Assembly: GCA_024278415.1 (NCBI GenBank)
Contig: JAJRTI010000948.1
Coordinates: forward strand, 1 to 5,613
Direction of reading: 5' to 3'
Length of the DNA: 5,613 nt
Source: Planctomycetota bacterium
Lineage (GTDB): Bacteria; Planctomycetota; Brocadiia; JAJRTI01
A model generated the notes under the pieces. The model had not been told where the DNA came from. It ran no database searches and was given only the letters and a program-made list of their open reading frames with translations. Numbering within the stretch: the first letter of the stretch is position 1; each line of letters opens with the position of its first letter. This document shows, piece by piece, positions 1 through 5,613 of this stretch. A program made the translations under genes and the position numbers.

Positions 1-465
1 CAAGGCGATTGGGTGAGACACTCCGAGATCTGGATCGATCCGGCGCGCGGTTTCACGGTACCGTTCGTGAAGACCACGTTGGAGATTAACGGGCGCTGGG
101 ATCGAGGAACCTCTGTGCGGGCGACATGTGCGAAATACAACGACGGGATCTGGGGGCCGCGGCGCGTTGTCTACGAGGAGGCGTGCCTTTGGCCAGTCCA
201 ACGTTCTCGGTGGTTGCCAGCCAAGACGAAGAAGGTATCCATCACTGTCACGTTGGACGTAGAGGATCTTCAGTTCAACACAGGCGTCGATGACGCTGAA
301 CTGAGTCTGACATTGCCGGTCGGCGTGATGATCCATCTTCGTGGAATGGATAAGGCTTACAGATACAGGGCGGGAGATGACGATTTCCTGGACAGGATTG
401 CCCAAACGTATCGGCAGAAAGGCGTAACGTCGGCGCTGCCCTTACACCTGGCCGCCACCGAGTAG
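1..465 (+). CDS. 3' end of a hypothetical, possibly LolA-like exported protein (partial)
   Basis: The reading frame is open to the left edge (first codons CAA GGC GAT TGG, i.e. QGDW) and ends at TAG 463-465, leaving 154 residues. A GTG at 13 could be called as a start. However, the frame continues upstream and WVRHSEIWIDPARGF reads as the middle of a domain, so I treat this as a C-terminal fragment. Visible features are WIDPARGF at about residues 11-18, a run of alternating hydrophobic residues typical of beta strands (VSITVTLDVEDLQFN), and a DVEDLQFNTGVDD...LPVG segment at about 86-108. The WIDP-RGF motif, and an F/N-x-x-(I/V)DD followed by a P-x-G strand, recall LolA/RseB-like periplasmic beta proteins that bind lipid or lipoprotein. 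That is pattern memory, not a demonstrated match. There is no membrane segment in the visible part. GC is near 50% at 241-300, below the operon downstream. It is probably a separate transcription unit, because a promoter lies in the gap after it. Confidence 0.6.
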   Translation, partial: QGDWVRHSEIWIDPARGFTVPFVKTTLEINGRWDRGTSVRATCAKYNDGIWGPRRVVYEEACLWPVQRSRWLPAKTKKVSITVTLDVEDLQFNTGVDDAELSLTLPVGVMIHLRGMDKAYRYRAGDDDFLDRIAQTYRQKGVTSALPLHLAATE

Positions 466-508
466 GAGCGGGCCTAGCGCAGGGGCTGAGAACAGCAATG
501 GGCGATGT

Positions 509-537
509 TTGACAACCCCGCAGGGCGTTGGTACGAT
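509..537 (+). promoter_or_regulatory. Sigma70-type promoter driving the vWA-TPR-TPR operon
   Basis: A perfect -35 hexamer TTGACA (509-514) is followed by exactly 17 bases and then TACGAT (532-537), which matches the TATAAT consensus at the first two and last two positions. Transcription would start near 543-545, giving a leader of about 50 nt before ATG 593. The location fits: it is the only gap before three tightly coupled genes. The -35 and -10 boxes coincide with the TTG (509) and ATG (536) that would otherwise be alternative starts, so those are unlikely to be used. No operator or dyad is evident around it. Confidence 0.7.
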
Positions 538-575
538 GCAGGTATCTGCTGTTGTCGCTGCTTCATCGGGCTCAC

Positions 576-580
576 GGAGG
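576..580 (+). promoter_or_regulatory. Shine-Dalgarno GGAGG for the vWA gene
   Basis: GGAGG at 576-580 lies 12 bases before ATG 593, somewhat longer than the usual 5-9. An out-of-frame ATG at 583 is only 2 bases from it, too close, and would give a 19-codon ORF ending at TGA 640-642. This is the best ribosome binding site in the gap and favours ATG 593 over TTG 509 and ATG 536. Confidence 0.55.
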
Positions 581-592
581 CGATGCCTGGGC

Positions 593-1741
593 ATGGAAGA
601 TCGCTCGTTCAATGGGGCCTCCGATGGCCCCTACGCGCATGACCGCCGCGCCGCGCCCTACCCGACCTCACGGTGTAACTCGACGCGCGCGTTCGCTCTG
701 CTGTGCGCACTCACGGTACACATGCTGGGGCTCATCGCGCTGTCGTACGTCCAGTTCCGCGGGGCTTCGGGCGGGGACGAGGTGATCCTGAACGTGGATG
801 TGGCTAAGCTGCTGCCCGACAAGGTGACGAAACAAGCGCCGACTCCAGTCGAGACGAAGCCCACGGCTACGGAGGCCGCGCCCATCGAACCCATGCAGCC
901 CCAGCCACTGGCGCCCGCAGCGCTCGCGCCGGCGCCACTCCCGCCGCCCGCCGCGCTCAACACCGCACCGGAGCCCCCTAAGAAAGCGCTCGGCCCCGAA
1001 GGAGGCGACGCGTTCATGGGCTTCGTGCAAGACCTTCGGCAGCGCGGCATGGACGTGGTCTTCGTGTTCGATAGCACCACGTCCATGGGCGACGTGATCG
1101 ACGAAGTGAAGGCGAACATTCGGCGCATGATCGCGGTGCTGCACAAGCTCGTGCCGGAGTGCCGGCTCGGCGTGGTGACCTACCGGGACCAGGGCTCTGA
1201 TTACGTGACCAAGCAGATCCCCCTCACCGCGGACCGCAACGCGCTCATGGCTTTCGTGAACGCGATCACCGTGGGCGTGGGCCGCAACGCGGAGGGCGTG
1301 GAGGACTGGCCCGAACAGGTGCGGCAGGGACTCGCGGACGCGATCCACAGCGATTGGAGGCCCCGCGCGCGCAAGGCGATCATCCTCATTGGCGACGCGC
1401 CCGCGCCGGAGAGCCAGGAGGATAGCACGGTCGCTCTGGCCCTCAGCTTTCGGCGCCAGCAGCACGGCGTCGTGCATACCATCTACGTGCGCACCGTGAG
1501 CGCGGACAACATGTCGCGCAAGACGCTGACCCAAGACGAACTGCAACTGGCGCGGGCCGAGGCGAGGGAGTACTCAGACCGGATCAAACGCTTCTTCGCC
1601 TGGGTCGCCAAGGCCGGCGGCGGCGAGGCGCTCGAACTCAAAGGGGGCCAAGAAGTGGTGCGGCACCTGCTGACGCTCGCGTTCGGCGTGCGGTGGTCGG
1701 GAGACATCCAGAAGATCTACGATCGCGCGGGGGTGGAATGA
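593..1741 (+). CDS. TonB-like-anchored von Willebrand factor A (vWA) domain protein
   Basis: The product is a predicted inner-membrane-anchored periplasmic protein of 382 residues from ATG 593. The frame stays open back to TTG 509, but that part lacks the strong G/C third-position bias seen from 593 on and overlaps a promoter. Order from ATG 593: a basic N-terminus; one membrane segment at about 33-51 (FALLCALTVHMLGLIALSY) with a histidine inside, as in TonB/TolA anchors; a Pro/Ala-rich linker at about 80-130; then a vWA domain at about 153-300. The vWA fold is shown by VVFVFDSTTSMGDV (MIDAS motif D-x-T-x-S, D160/T162/S164), GVVTYRDQG, DWPEQVRQGL and AIILIGDAPAP (D268). The YRD, W-PE and GDAP pattern resembles vWA domains of the alpha-kinase-associated (vwkA) type; no kinase domain is present. 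vWA domains bind protein ligands through a divalent metal. The C-terminal part (FFAWVAKAGGGEALEL, LTLAFGVRW) is the usual end of such domains. The stop overlaps the next start (ATGA), so the gene is coupled to the TPR gene, its likely partner. The family call is firm; the physiological role is unknown. Confidence 0.88.
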   Translation: MEDRSFNGASDGPYAHDRRAAPYPTSRCNSTRAFALLCALTVHMLGLIALSYVQFRGASGGDEVILNVDVAKLLPDKVTKQAPTPVETKPTATEAAPIEPMQPQPLAPAALAPAPLPPPAALNTAPEPPKKALGPEGGDAFMGFVQDLRQRGMDVVFVFDSTTSMGDVIDEVKANIRRMIAVLHKLVPECRLGVVTYRDQGSDYVTKQIPLTADRNALMAFVNAITVGVGRNAEGVEDWPEQVRQGLADAIHSDWRPRARKAIILIGDAPAPESQEDSTVALALSFRRQQHGVVHTIYVRTVSADNMSRKTLTQDELQLARAEAREYSDRIKRFFAWVAKAGGGEALELKGGQEVVRHLLTLAFGVRWSGDIQKIYDRAGVE

Positions 1742-4209
1742 GCCGCTGGGCCCATGCCTGCCTCGCCGTCCTAGTGGCCGCGGGAGCCGCTCGCGGGGCC
1801 ACCATGGCCGACGAGAGCATCGCCTACGCGGAGGCGCTCGCCAAGCGCGGCTGGCTCGACCTGGACGCGCTCGTGTACGACGACGTGTGGGCCCATCGAG
1901 ACGCGGTGAAGGATGCCGCCGCGGTCGCCTTCCGCATGGGCAAGCTCAACTTCGACCGCGGCGCGTACGACCAGAGCACGAAGGCGTTCCTCGCGTTCCT
2001 GGACTGCAAGCCCACGGGAGACAAGCTCAACGAGGGCCTCTATTGGACCGCAGAGAGCTATTTCGCGAACAAGCAATACGGCCAGGCGCTGCGCTATTTC
2101 AATGCGTGCATGGACTCCGCCAAGGATGACCGCGTGCCGTTCTACGTGAACTCCGAATACGGCGCGGGATGGTGCTACTTTGAACTGGGGCGCTACGAGG
2201 ACGCGGTCAAGCATTTCCAGACGTTCAAGACGAAGTACTTCTACTACAAACTCGCGGCCCAAGCCCAACTCGCGCTGGGGCAGTCCTATGAGAAGCTCAA
2301 GCAGTACGACGAGGCCTGTGCGGCGTTCAAGCTCGTGGCCGACGAAGGGCCTTCGCCGGAACTCCGGGCGCAGGCCTACCTCGCCATCGGCCGGGTCCGA
2401 TTCTCGCAGGAGCGCTACGGCGAGGCGCGGGTCGCGCTCGACTTTGTGCTCTCCAAGTTCCCCAAGTCCAAACACGTGCCCGGCGCGATGTGGTGGAAGG
2501 CCAACATCTTCGAGCGCTGGGGGCAGCCGCAGAACGCCATCAAGCTCTACGGGGAAATTGCGCGGCTATACCCCCGCACGCAATACGGCCAGGAGGCCGT
2601 GGTCAAGCTGGGCCAAGATTTGGCCCAAGCCAAGCCGGCCGAAGCCGCCGCACTCGGCCTGGGCGAAGATGCCCTCTATGGCCTCGCCCAGGCCGCGTAT
2701 CGCAAGGGCCGCATGGGCGACGCGATGAAGGCGTACGAGCGCCTCCTCCAGCAATACCCCAACGGCAACCGAGCGGCGGACGCGCATTTCCACATCGCAC
2801 TGGGCTTGCTCGAAGCCAAGGACTATGCCGCGGCTAGGCGCCACCTCGCAGCCATTCGAGACAAATTCCCCCAGGCCGAGGTCGCGGCCGAGGCCTTGCA
2901 TCGAGAGGCCCTCTGCGCCTACCACCTCCAAGACTACGCGGACACCCAGAAGCTGTGCGCAAAGCTCCTGGCGACCAAGCTCGACCGGGCCACGGAGGCG
3001 CGCACGCGGTTCCTCTTGGGGGAATGCCTGTTCCAAGCCAAAGAGTATGCCAAAGCCGCGGACGCGTATCGCCGCGCGCTGGACTTGGGGCAGATCGGCG
3101 ACATGGAGGCCGAGGCCAGGCTGCGGCTCGCGTTCGCTCAATACTACGGCAAGCAATACGCCCCCGCGGCCAAGGGGTTCGCCGCGTTCCGCAGCAAGTT
3201 CCCTAACAACCTGAACGCCGCGGAAGCCCTCTACCTCGAAGCTGAAAGCAACCGCCTGGCCGGCCAGACGGACAAAGCGATCGAGCGCTTCGCCCAATAC
3301 GCGGAGCAGCACCCGGACGGCCCATCTTACGCGTCGGCGCTATACCAGTTGGCGTTCCTGTTGGAGCGCCAAGGCAACAAGGAGCACGCGGTCGAGGTCT
3401 ACAAGCAGGCGAGCCACGCGGCCACCCAGGCCAACGACCGCGCCATTGCCGCCCAAGCGGACGAGCGCATCGCGTGGCTGCTCTACGCGTCCGACAAGAA
3501 GGATAAAGCCGCGGACGCGTTCCTCAATCTCATCCGACGCTGGCCCAGCCGGAAGCTGAGCGCGGAGACGTACAACTGGCTGGGCATGCGCCTGTTCCAA
3601 GCCAAGCGTTTCCAGGACGCGACGCTCGCGTTCGAAACGCTGTTGAAGCACTGGGCCGGCGACGCGTCCAAGGCAAAGCTCATCGAGCAAGGCTACTACC
3701 GGCTGGCTCAGTGCCACGAGAAGCGGGGCGACAACGATGCGCGCGTGGATACGCTCCAAGCGCTGGCGGCCGCGTTCCCCAAGAGCCGGCTCGTGCCGGA
3801 CGCGAAGCTCGCGGCGGCCGACCGCTACATGAATCGCCGCGAGCCGCAACTCGCGGAGCCGCTCTTCCGGGACGTGGCGAACGCCACGGCCGGAGCGCTC
3901 CAGGCCGAGGCCATGTGCAAGCTCGGCGAGGCGCTGTCCATGCAAGGCAAGCACCAAGACGCGGCGGACGTGCTGTCCCGCGTCGCTATCCTGTTCGACG
4001 CGCCCAAGACCCGGCAATGGGCGCTGTCGGCCGCGGTCGCGGCCGGCAAAGAATATGAGGCCCTGGGCGACTCCGCACACGCGCGGCAGTTCTACCAATC
4101 CGCACTCGGCCTGGCGGCCGCAGGCGACATCGCTATCCAATTGAAGCGCGAAGCCAAGGCGCGGCTCGCGCGGCTGCCCACTCAGGCGGTCCAGGGGGAC
4201 AAGCGATGA
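1738..4209 (+). CDS. Exported multi-TPR scaffold protein (about 19 repeats)
   Basis: This 823-residue protein starts at ATG 1738, whose last two bases open the TGA of the vWA gene; G-rich sequence (1729-1736) precedes it. A GTG at 1693 in the same frame would add 15 charged residues ahead of the signal peptide and lies inside the vWA gene, so I reject it. Residues 1-24 (MSRWAHACLAVLVAAGAARG...) look like a Sec signal peptide; the cleavage site is not clear and there is no lipobox. Nearly all the rest is tetratricopeptide repeats, roughly from residue 60 to 795. Clear units include YDQSTKAFLAFL (77-88), YEDAVKHFQTFKTKY (153-167), MGDAMKAYERLLQQYP (326-341), YAKAADAYRRALDL (437-450), TDKAIERFAQYAEQHP (511-526) and FQDATLAFETLLKHW (625-639). 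Many units end in a FP-x-S/YP-x-x turn (KFPKS, LYPRT, AFPKS), the style of BamD/CpoB periplasmic TPRs. TPRs bind proteins and have no catalytic activity; a periplasmic scaffold for the vWA protein is my inference. It overlaps the next gene by ATGA. Confidence 0.9.
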   Translation: MSRWAHACLAVLVAAGAARGATMADESIAYAEALAKRGWLDLDALVYDDVWAHRDAVKDAAAVAFRMGKLNFDRGAYDQSTKAFLAFLDCKPTGDKLNEGLYWTAESYFANKQYGQALRYFNACMDSAKDDRVPFYVNSEYGAGWCYFELGRYEDAVKHFQTFKTKYFYYKLAAQAQLALGQSYEKLKQYDEACAAFKLVADEGPSPELRAQAYLAIGRVRFSQERYGEARVALDFVLSKFPKSKHVPGAMWWKANIFERWGQPQNAIKLYGEIARLYPRTQYGQEAVVKLGQDLAQAKPAEAAALGLGEDALYGLAQAAYRKGRMGDAMKAYERLLQQYPNGNRAADAHFHIALGLLEAKDYAAARRHLAAIRDKFPQAEVAAEALHREALCAYHLQDYADTQKLCAKLLATKLDRATEARTRFLLGECLFQAKEYAKAADAYRRALDLGQIGDMEAEARLRLAFAQYYGKQYAPAAKGFAAFRSKFPNNLNAAEALYLEAESNRLAGQTDKAIERFAQYAEQHPDGPSYASALYQLAFLLERQGNKEHAVEVYKQASHAATQANDRAIAAQADERIAWLLYASDKKDKAADAFLNLIRRWPSRKLSAETYNWLGMRLFQAKRFQDATLAFETLLKHWAGDASKAKLIEQGYYRLAQCHEKRGDNDARVDTLQALAAAFPKSRLVPDAKLAAADRYMNRREPQLAEPLFRDVANATAGALQAEAMCKLGEALSMQGKHQDAADVLSRVAILFDAPKTRQWALSAAVAAGKEYEALGDSAHARQFYQSALGLAAAGDIAIQLKREAKARLARLPTQAVQGDKR
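4194..4199 (+). promoter_or_regulatory. Shine-Dalgarno GGGGGA for the SH3-like/TPR gene
   Basis: GGGGGA lies 6 bases before ATG 4206, inside the last codons of the TPR scaffold gene. Together with the ATGA overlap it fixes the start of the third operon gene and supports translational coupling. Confidence 0.6.
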
Positions 4210-5243
4210 CGCGCACGCGCAACGCCCATTCGCTTGCCCCGCGCACGGTTCTTTGCGCAGCGATCTTATGGCTCGTGGCGTTCGCGGCCAACGCGGACAC
4301 GATCAAGTTCCGCAACGGCTCGACCATCCAAGGCACCGTCGTGAAGCAGACTCGCACGCACGTGCATGTGCGCTACCCCGGCGGGCTCATTGTGCAGTAC
4401 CCCAAGGAGGACATCGTCGAAGTCGTGCCGTCGGAGACGCCCGCCGACAAGATGCGCCGGCTGTTCTCGCAAGGACAGTTCGACAAAGTCATTGACGCGT
4501 TCCGGCAGGCCGGCGAGAGCGCGGCGGCCCCCGCGTCCCAGGAGTTCATCTGGTTCGGCCTCAGCCGCGCGTGGCTGGCCAAGGGCCGGTACACGGAGGC
4601 GGCCAAGCGCTACATGACTCTCTTGCGCAAGGCGCCCAACACCAAGCTCTATCCGTACCTGCCCTTGCCCTCAGGCTCAGGCCCGGTGGCCCACGAGAAG
4701 GAACTCCTCGCCTATCTCCACGAAGCCATTGGCGACGCGGCCGAGTCGCCTCTCGTGCGGCAAGCGGCCAAGCTTATGTCCGCGGCCGTGCACTGTGCGG
4801 CCGCGCGTTACAGCGAGGCCGAATCGTTGTGGACCCAGGCCAAGCGGTCGCCGGACAACCGAGTTCAGGAACTCGCGGCGCTCGTGCAGGCGTACGCGCA
4901 TTGCCGACTGGAGCAATGGAAGATCGCCGCGGGGCTCTTGAACAACGCGCTTTGGCGTTGCGACGAGCCCATGCGCCCGGTGCTGTCTTACTGGCTCGGC
5001 AAAGCCGAACTGGGCCGGCGCCGATACGAACCCGCGGCCGCGGCCTTCCTGCGCGTGGACATGATGCACCAGCCGCCGCCGCTGATGCAAGCGGACGCGC
5101 TGTTCCTGGCCGCACAATGCTTCGAGTCGCTCAACCAACCCGGCCGCGCCGCGGCGCTCTACAAGCGGCTCCTTCAGCAATTCCCCGGTCTGCCCCAAGG
5201 CCGCGCCGCGCGGAAGCGGGCGTTGGCCTTAGGCCAACCCTGA
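4206..5243 (+). CDS. Exported protein: SH3/Lsm-like N-terminal domain plus TPR-like repeats
   Basis: This is a 345-residue protein. ATG 4206 overlaps the previous stop (ATGA) with a Shine-Dalgarno 6 bases upstream. Residues 1-30 are a signal peptide: basic start, hydrophobic VLCAAILWLVAFA, and an ANA cleavage site before D31. Residues 31-75 form a short beta-rich module (DTIKFRNGSTIQGTVV, HVHVRYPGGLIVQYP, DIVEVVP). Its D-x-I-x-x-x-x-G-x-x-x-x-G-x-V pattern is typical of small SH3-like or Lsm-like barrels at the start of exported proteins; I cannot name the exact family. From about residue 83 to 340 there are degenerate TPR/helical repeats: QFDKVIDAFRQAG (91-103), RYTEAAKRYMTLLRKAP (128-144), RYSEAESLWTQAKRSP (201-216), RYEPAAAAFLRVD (273-285), QPGRAAALYKRLLQQFPG (311-328). 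The last unit closely resembles the LLQQYP unit of the neighbour, so the two proteins may share ancestry. Inferred role: periplasmic adaptor in the same complex. There are no catalytic motifs. An inverted repeat covers the last codons. Confidence 0.88.
   Translation: MTRTRNAHSLAPRTVLCAAILWLVAFAANADTIKFRNGSTIQGTVVKQTRTHVHVRYPGGLIVQYPKEDIVEVVPSETPADKMRRLFSQGQFDKVIDAFRQAGESAAAPASQEFIWFGLSRAWLAKGRYTEAAKRYMTLLRKAPNTKLYPYLPLPSGSGPVAHEKELLAYLHEAIGDAAESPLVRQAAKLMSAAVHCAAARYSEAESLWTQAKRSPDNRVQELAALVQAYAHCRLEQWKIAAGLLNNALWRCDEPMRPVLSYWLGKAELGRRRYEPAAAAFLRVDMMHQPPPLMQADALFLAAQCFESLNQPGRAAALYKRLLQQFPGLPQGRAARKRALALGQP
5222..5238 (+). repeat. Inverted repeat at the 3' end of the operon
   Basis: GTTGGCC-TTA-GGCCAAC is a perfect 7-bp stem with a 3-base loop, formed by the last sense codons just before TGA 5241-5243. 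No T-run follows, so it is not a canonical intrinsic terminator. It could stabilise the 3' end of the operon mRNA or help end transcription together with the hairpins that follow. Confidence 0.5.
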
Positions 5244-5257
5244 CACCACATTCCGCC

Positions 5258-5342
5258 GTCCCTTCGGGACTAGAGGCCACTCGGCAATCCGCATCCCTAG
5301 CACTGAAGTGCTGGGCTATTCTCAAGTGCCCCCACGGGGCAC
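5258..5342. repeat. Three-hairpin intergenic element
   Basis: Three separate GC-rich hairpins lie within 85 bases. The first is GTCCC-TTC-GGGAC (5258-5270, 5 bp). The second pairs CCTAGCAC with GTGCTGGG around TGAA (5296-5315, 8 bp including one T-G pair). The third is GTGCCCC-CAC-GGGGCAC (5326-5342, 7 bp). None is followed by a T-run. Clustered short hairpins between convergent or co-directional genes are typical of REP/BIME-like dispersed repeats, and they may also act as an mRNA 3'-end or a termination barrier. With only one copy in the window, the dispersed-repeat reading is an inference. Confidence 0.55.
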
Positions 5343-5392
5343 CCGATCGCTTAACTCAACGCCATTCACCCCTATCCCCCCAGCCCCCGCTC
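5343..5392 (+). promoter_or_regulatory. C-rich, G-poor leader of the GH57 gene
   Basis: These 50 bases contain 27 C and only 5 G. The last 24 before ATG 5393 are 20/24 pyrimidines and contain no Shine-Dalgarno. Such C-over-G bias is what Rho-loading (rut) regions show, so termination of the upstream operon here is possible. Alternatively it is a non-SD leader for the GH57 gene. No convincing -35/-10 pair was found. Confidence 0.3.
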
Positions 5393-5613
5393 ATGCCCAA
5401 GCTCTACGTTGCATTCCTCTGGCACCACCATCAGCCCTACTATGGCGACAGCGACACCGGCGCGTGTAGCCTGCCGTGGGTACGGCTCCACGGCCTCGCC
5501 GCGTACGTCGGTATGGCGCGCATGCACTACGAAGTGCCTGAGATGCGCGCCACCTTCAACCTCGTGCCGAGCCTGCTCGAGCAGATCCAAGGCTACGTGG
5601 ATGGTGCGCTCAC
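5393..5613 (+). CDS. GH57-family glycoside hydrolase/glucanotransferase, N-terminal part
   Basis: The frame begins at ATG 5393 and runs off the right edge, leaving 73 codons plus two bases. The N-terminus is MPKLYVAFLWHHHQPYYGDS, with no signal peptide, so the enzyme is probably cytoplasmic. The WHHHQP block (residues 10-15) is the first conserved motif of glycoside hydrolase family 57. LPWVRLHGL (28-35) and RATFNLVPSLLEQI (52-65) are also typical of the N-terminal catalytic barrel of this family. GH57 enzymes act on alpha-glucans (alpha-amylase, 4-alpha-glucanotransferase, branching enzyme, amylopullulanase) by a retaining mechanism. The catalytic Glu and Asp lie beyond the window, so the exact activity cannot be assigned. 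No Shine-Dalgarno is visible. The structured gap suggests a separate transcription unit unrelated to the TPR operon. Confidence 0.88.
   Translation, partial: MPKLYVAFLWHHHQPYYGDSDTGACSLPWVRLHGLAAYVGMARMHYEVPEMRATFNLVPSLLEQIQGYVDGAL

Noticed and set aside
466..490. Possible terminator after the left gene (GCG...CGC around 468-480)
   Set aside because: Only three base pairs can form and there is no T-run.
900..980. Pro/Ala-rich GC tract as a DNA repeat
   Set aside because: It codes for the periplasmic linker in frame and has no regular repeat unit.
668..1546. Minus-strand open frame of 292 residues opposite the vWA gene
   Set aside because: It lies wholly antisense to a domain-bearing gene, its product is rich in His/Arg/Val typical of antisense reading of GC-rich codons, and it has no recognisable motif.
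1693..1737. Upstream GTG start for the TPR gene
   Set aside because: It would place 15 polar residues before a good signal peptide and overlap the vWA gene by 49 bases; ATG 1738 gives the classic ATGA coupling.
3340..4140. Minus-strand open frames of about 250-270 residues (also 2566-3312 and 1771-2475) opposite the TPR gene
   Set aside because: They mirror strong G/C third-position bias on the plus strand and show low-complexity Arg/Val/Leu/Glu products; the plus frame has clear TPR units.
593..5243. Bat (aerotolerance) operon
   Set aside because: Bat operons combine vWA proteins with TPR and SH3 proteins, but BatA/B have membrane segments flanking the vWA domain and BatE has its SH3 part after the TPRs with membrane helices. 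Here the anchor is TonB-like, the vWA is of the YRD/GDAP type, and the SH3-like part comes first. No MoxR or BatD gene is present.

Overview
The window is a high-GC bacterial segment with tightly packed plus-strand genes and 125-150 bp gaps at the unit boundaries. It has no tRNA, rRNA, CRISPR array or recognisable insertion sequence. The protein types suggest a Gram-negative, double-membrane bacterium: a TonB-like anchor, exported TPR proteins of the BamD/CpoB style, a possible LolA-like fragment and a GH57 enzyme. The mix would fit Planctomycetota, Hydrogenedentota or a related PVC-like lineage. That placement is an inference from gene content; no marker gene is present.

Layout: (1) 1-465 is the 3' end of a gene entering from the left, possibly a LolA-like periplasmic protein, with lower GC than the rest. 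(2) 466-592 is a regulatory gap with a very good sigma70-type promoter, TTGACA-N17-TACGAT (509-537). The promoter shows that the long open frame starting TTG at 509 is over-extended, so the real start is most likely ATG 593. (3) 593-5243 is a three-gene, translationally coupled operon joined by two ATGA overlaps (1738-1741 and 4206-4209). It encodes a membrane-anchored protein with a TonB-like N-terminus, a proline-rich linker and a von Willebrand A (vWA) domain; an exported protein of about 19 TPR units; and an exported protein with a small beta-rich SH3/Lsm-like domain followed by TPR units. (4) 5244-5392 is a structured gap with three successive GC-rich hairpins, preceded by a fourth inverted repeat at the operon's end and followed by a C-rich, G-poor leader. 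(5) 5393-5613 is the 5' end of a GH57-family glycoside hydrolase/glucanotransferase gene running off the right edge.

How the genes may work together: the three operon products should all lie in or face the periplasm. The first carries a metal-dependent protein-binding domain on a linker from the inner membrane, and the other two are long protein-protein scaffolds. The simplest reading is an envelope complex in which the vWA protein docks onto TPR partners. The TonB-like anchor raises the possibility of ExbB/ExbD-type energisation, but no ExbB or ExbD gene is in the window. This vWA-TPR-TPR cassette is the best candidate here for an undescribed system. Its function cannot be read from the sequence.
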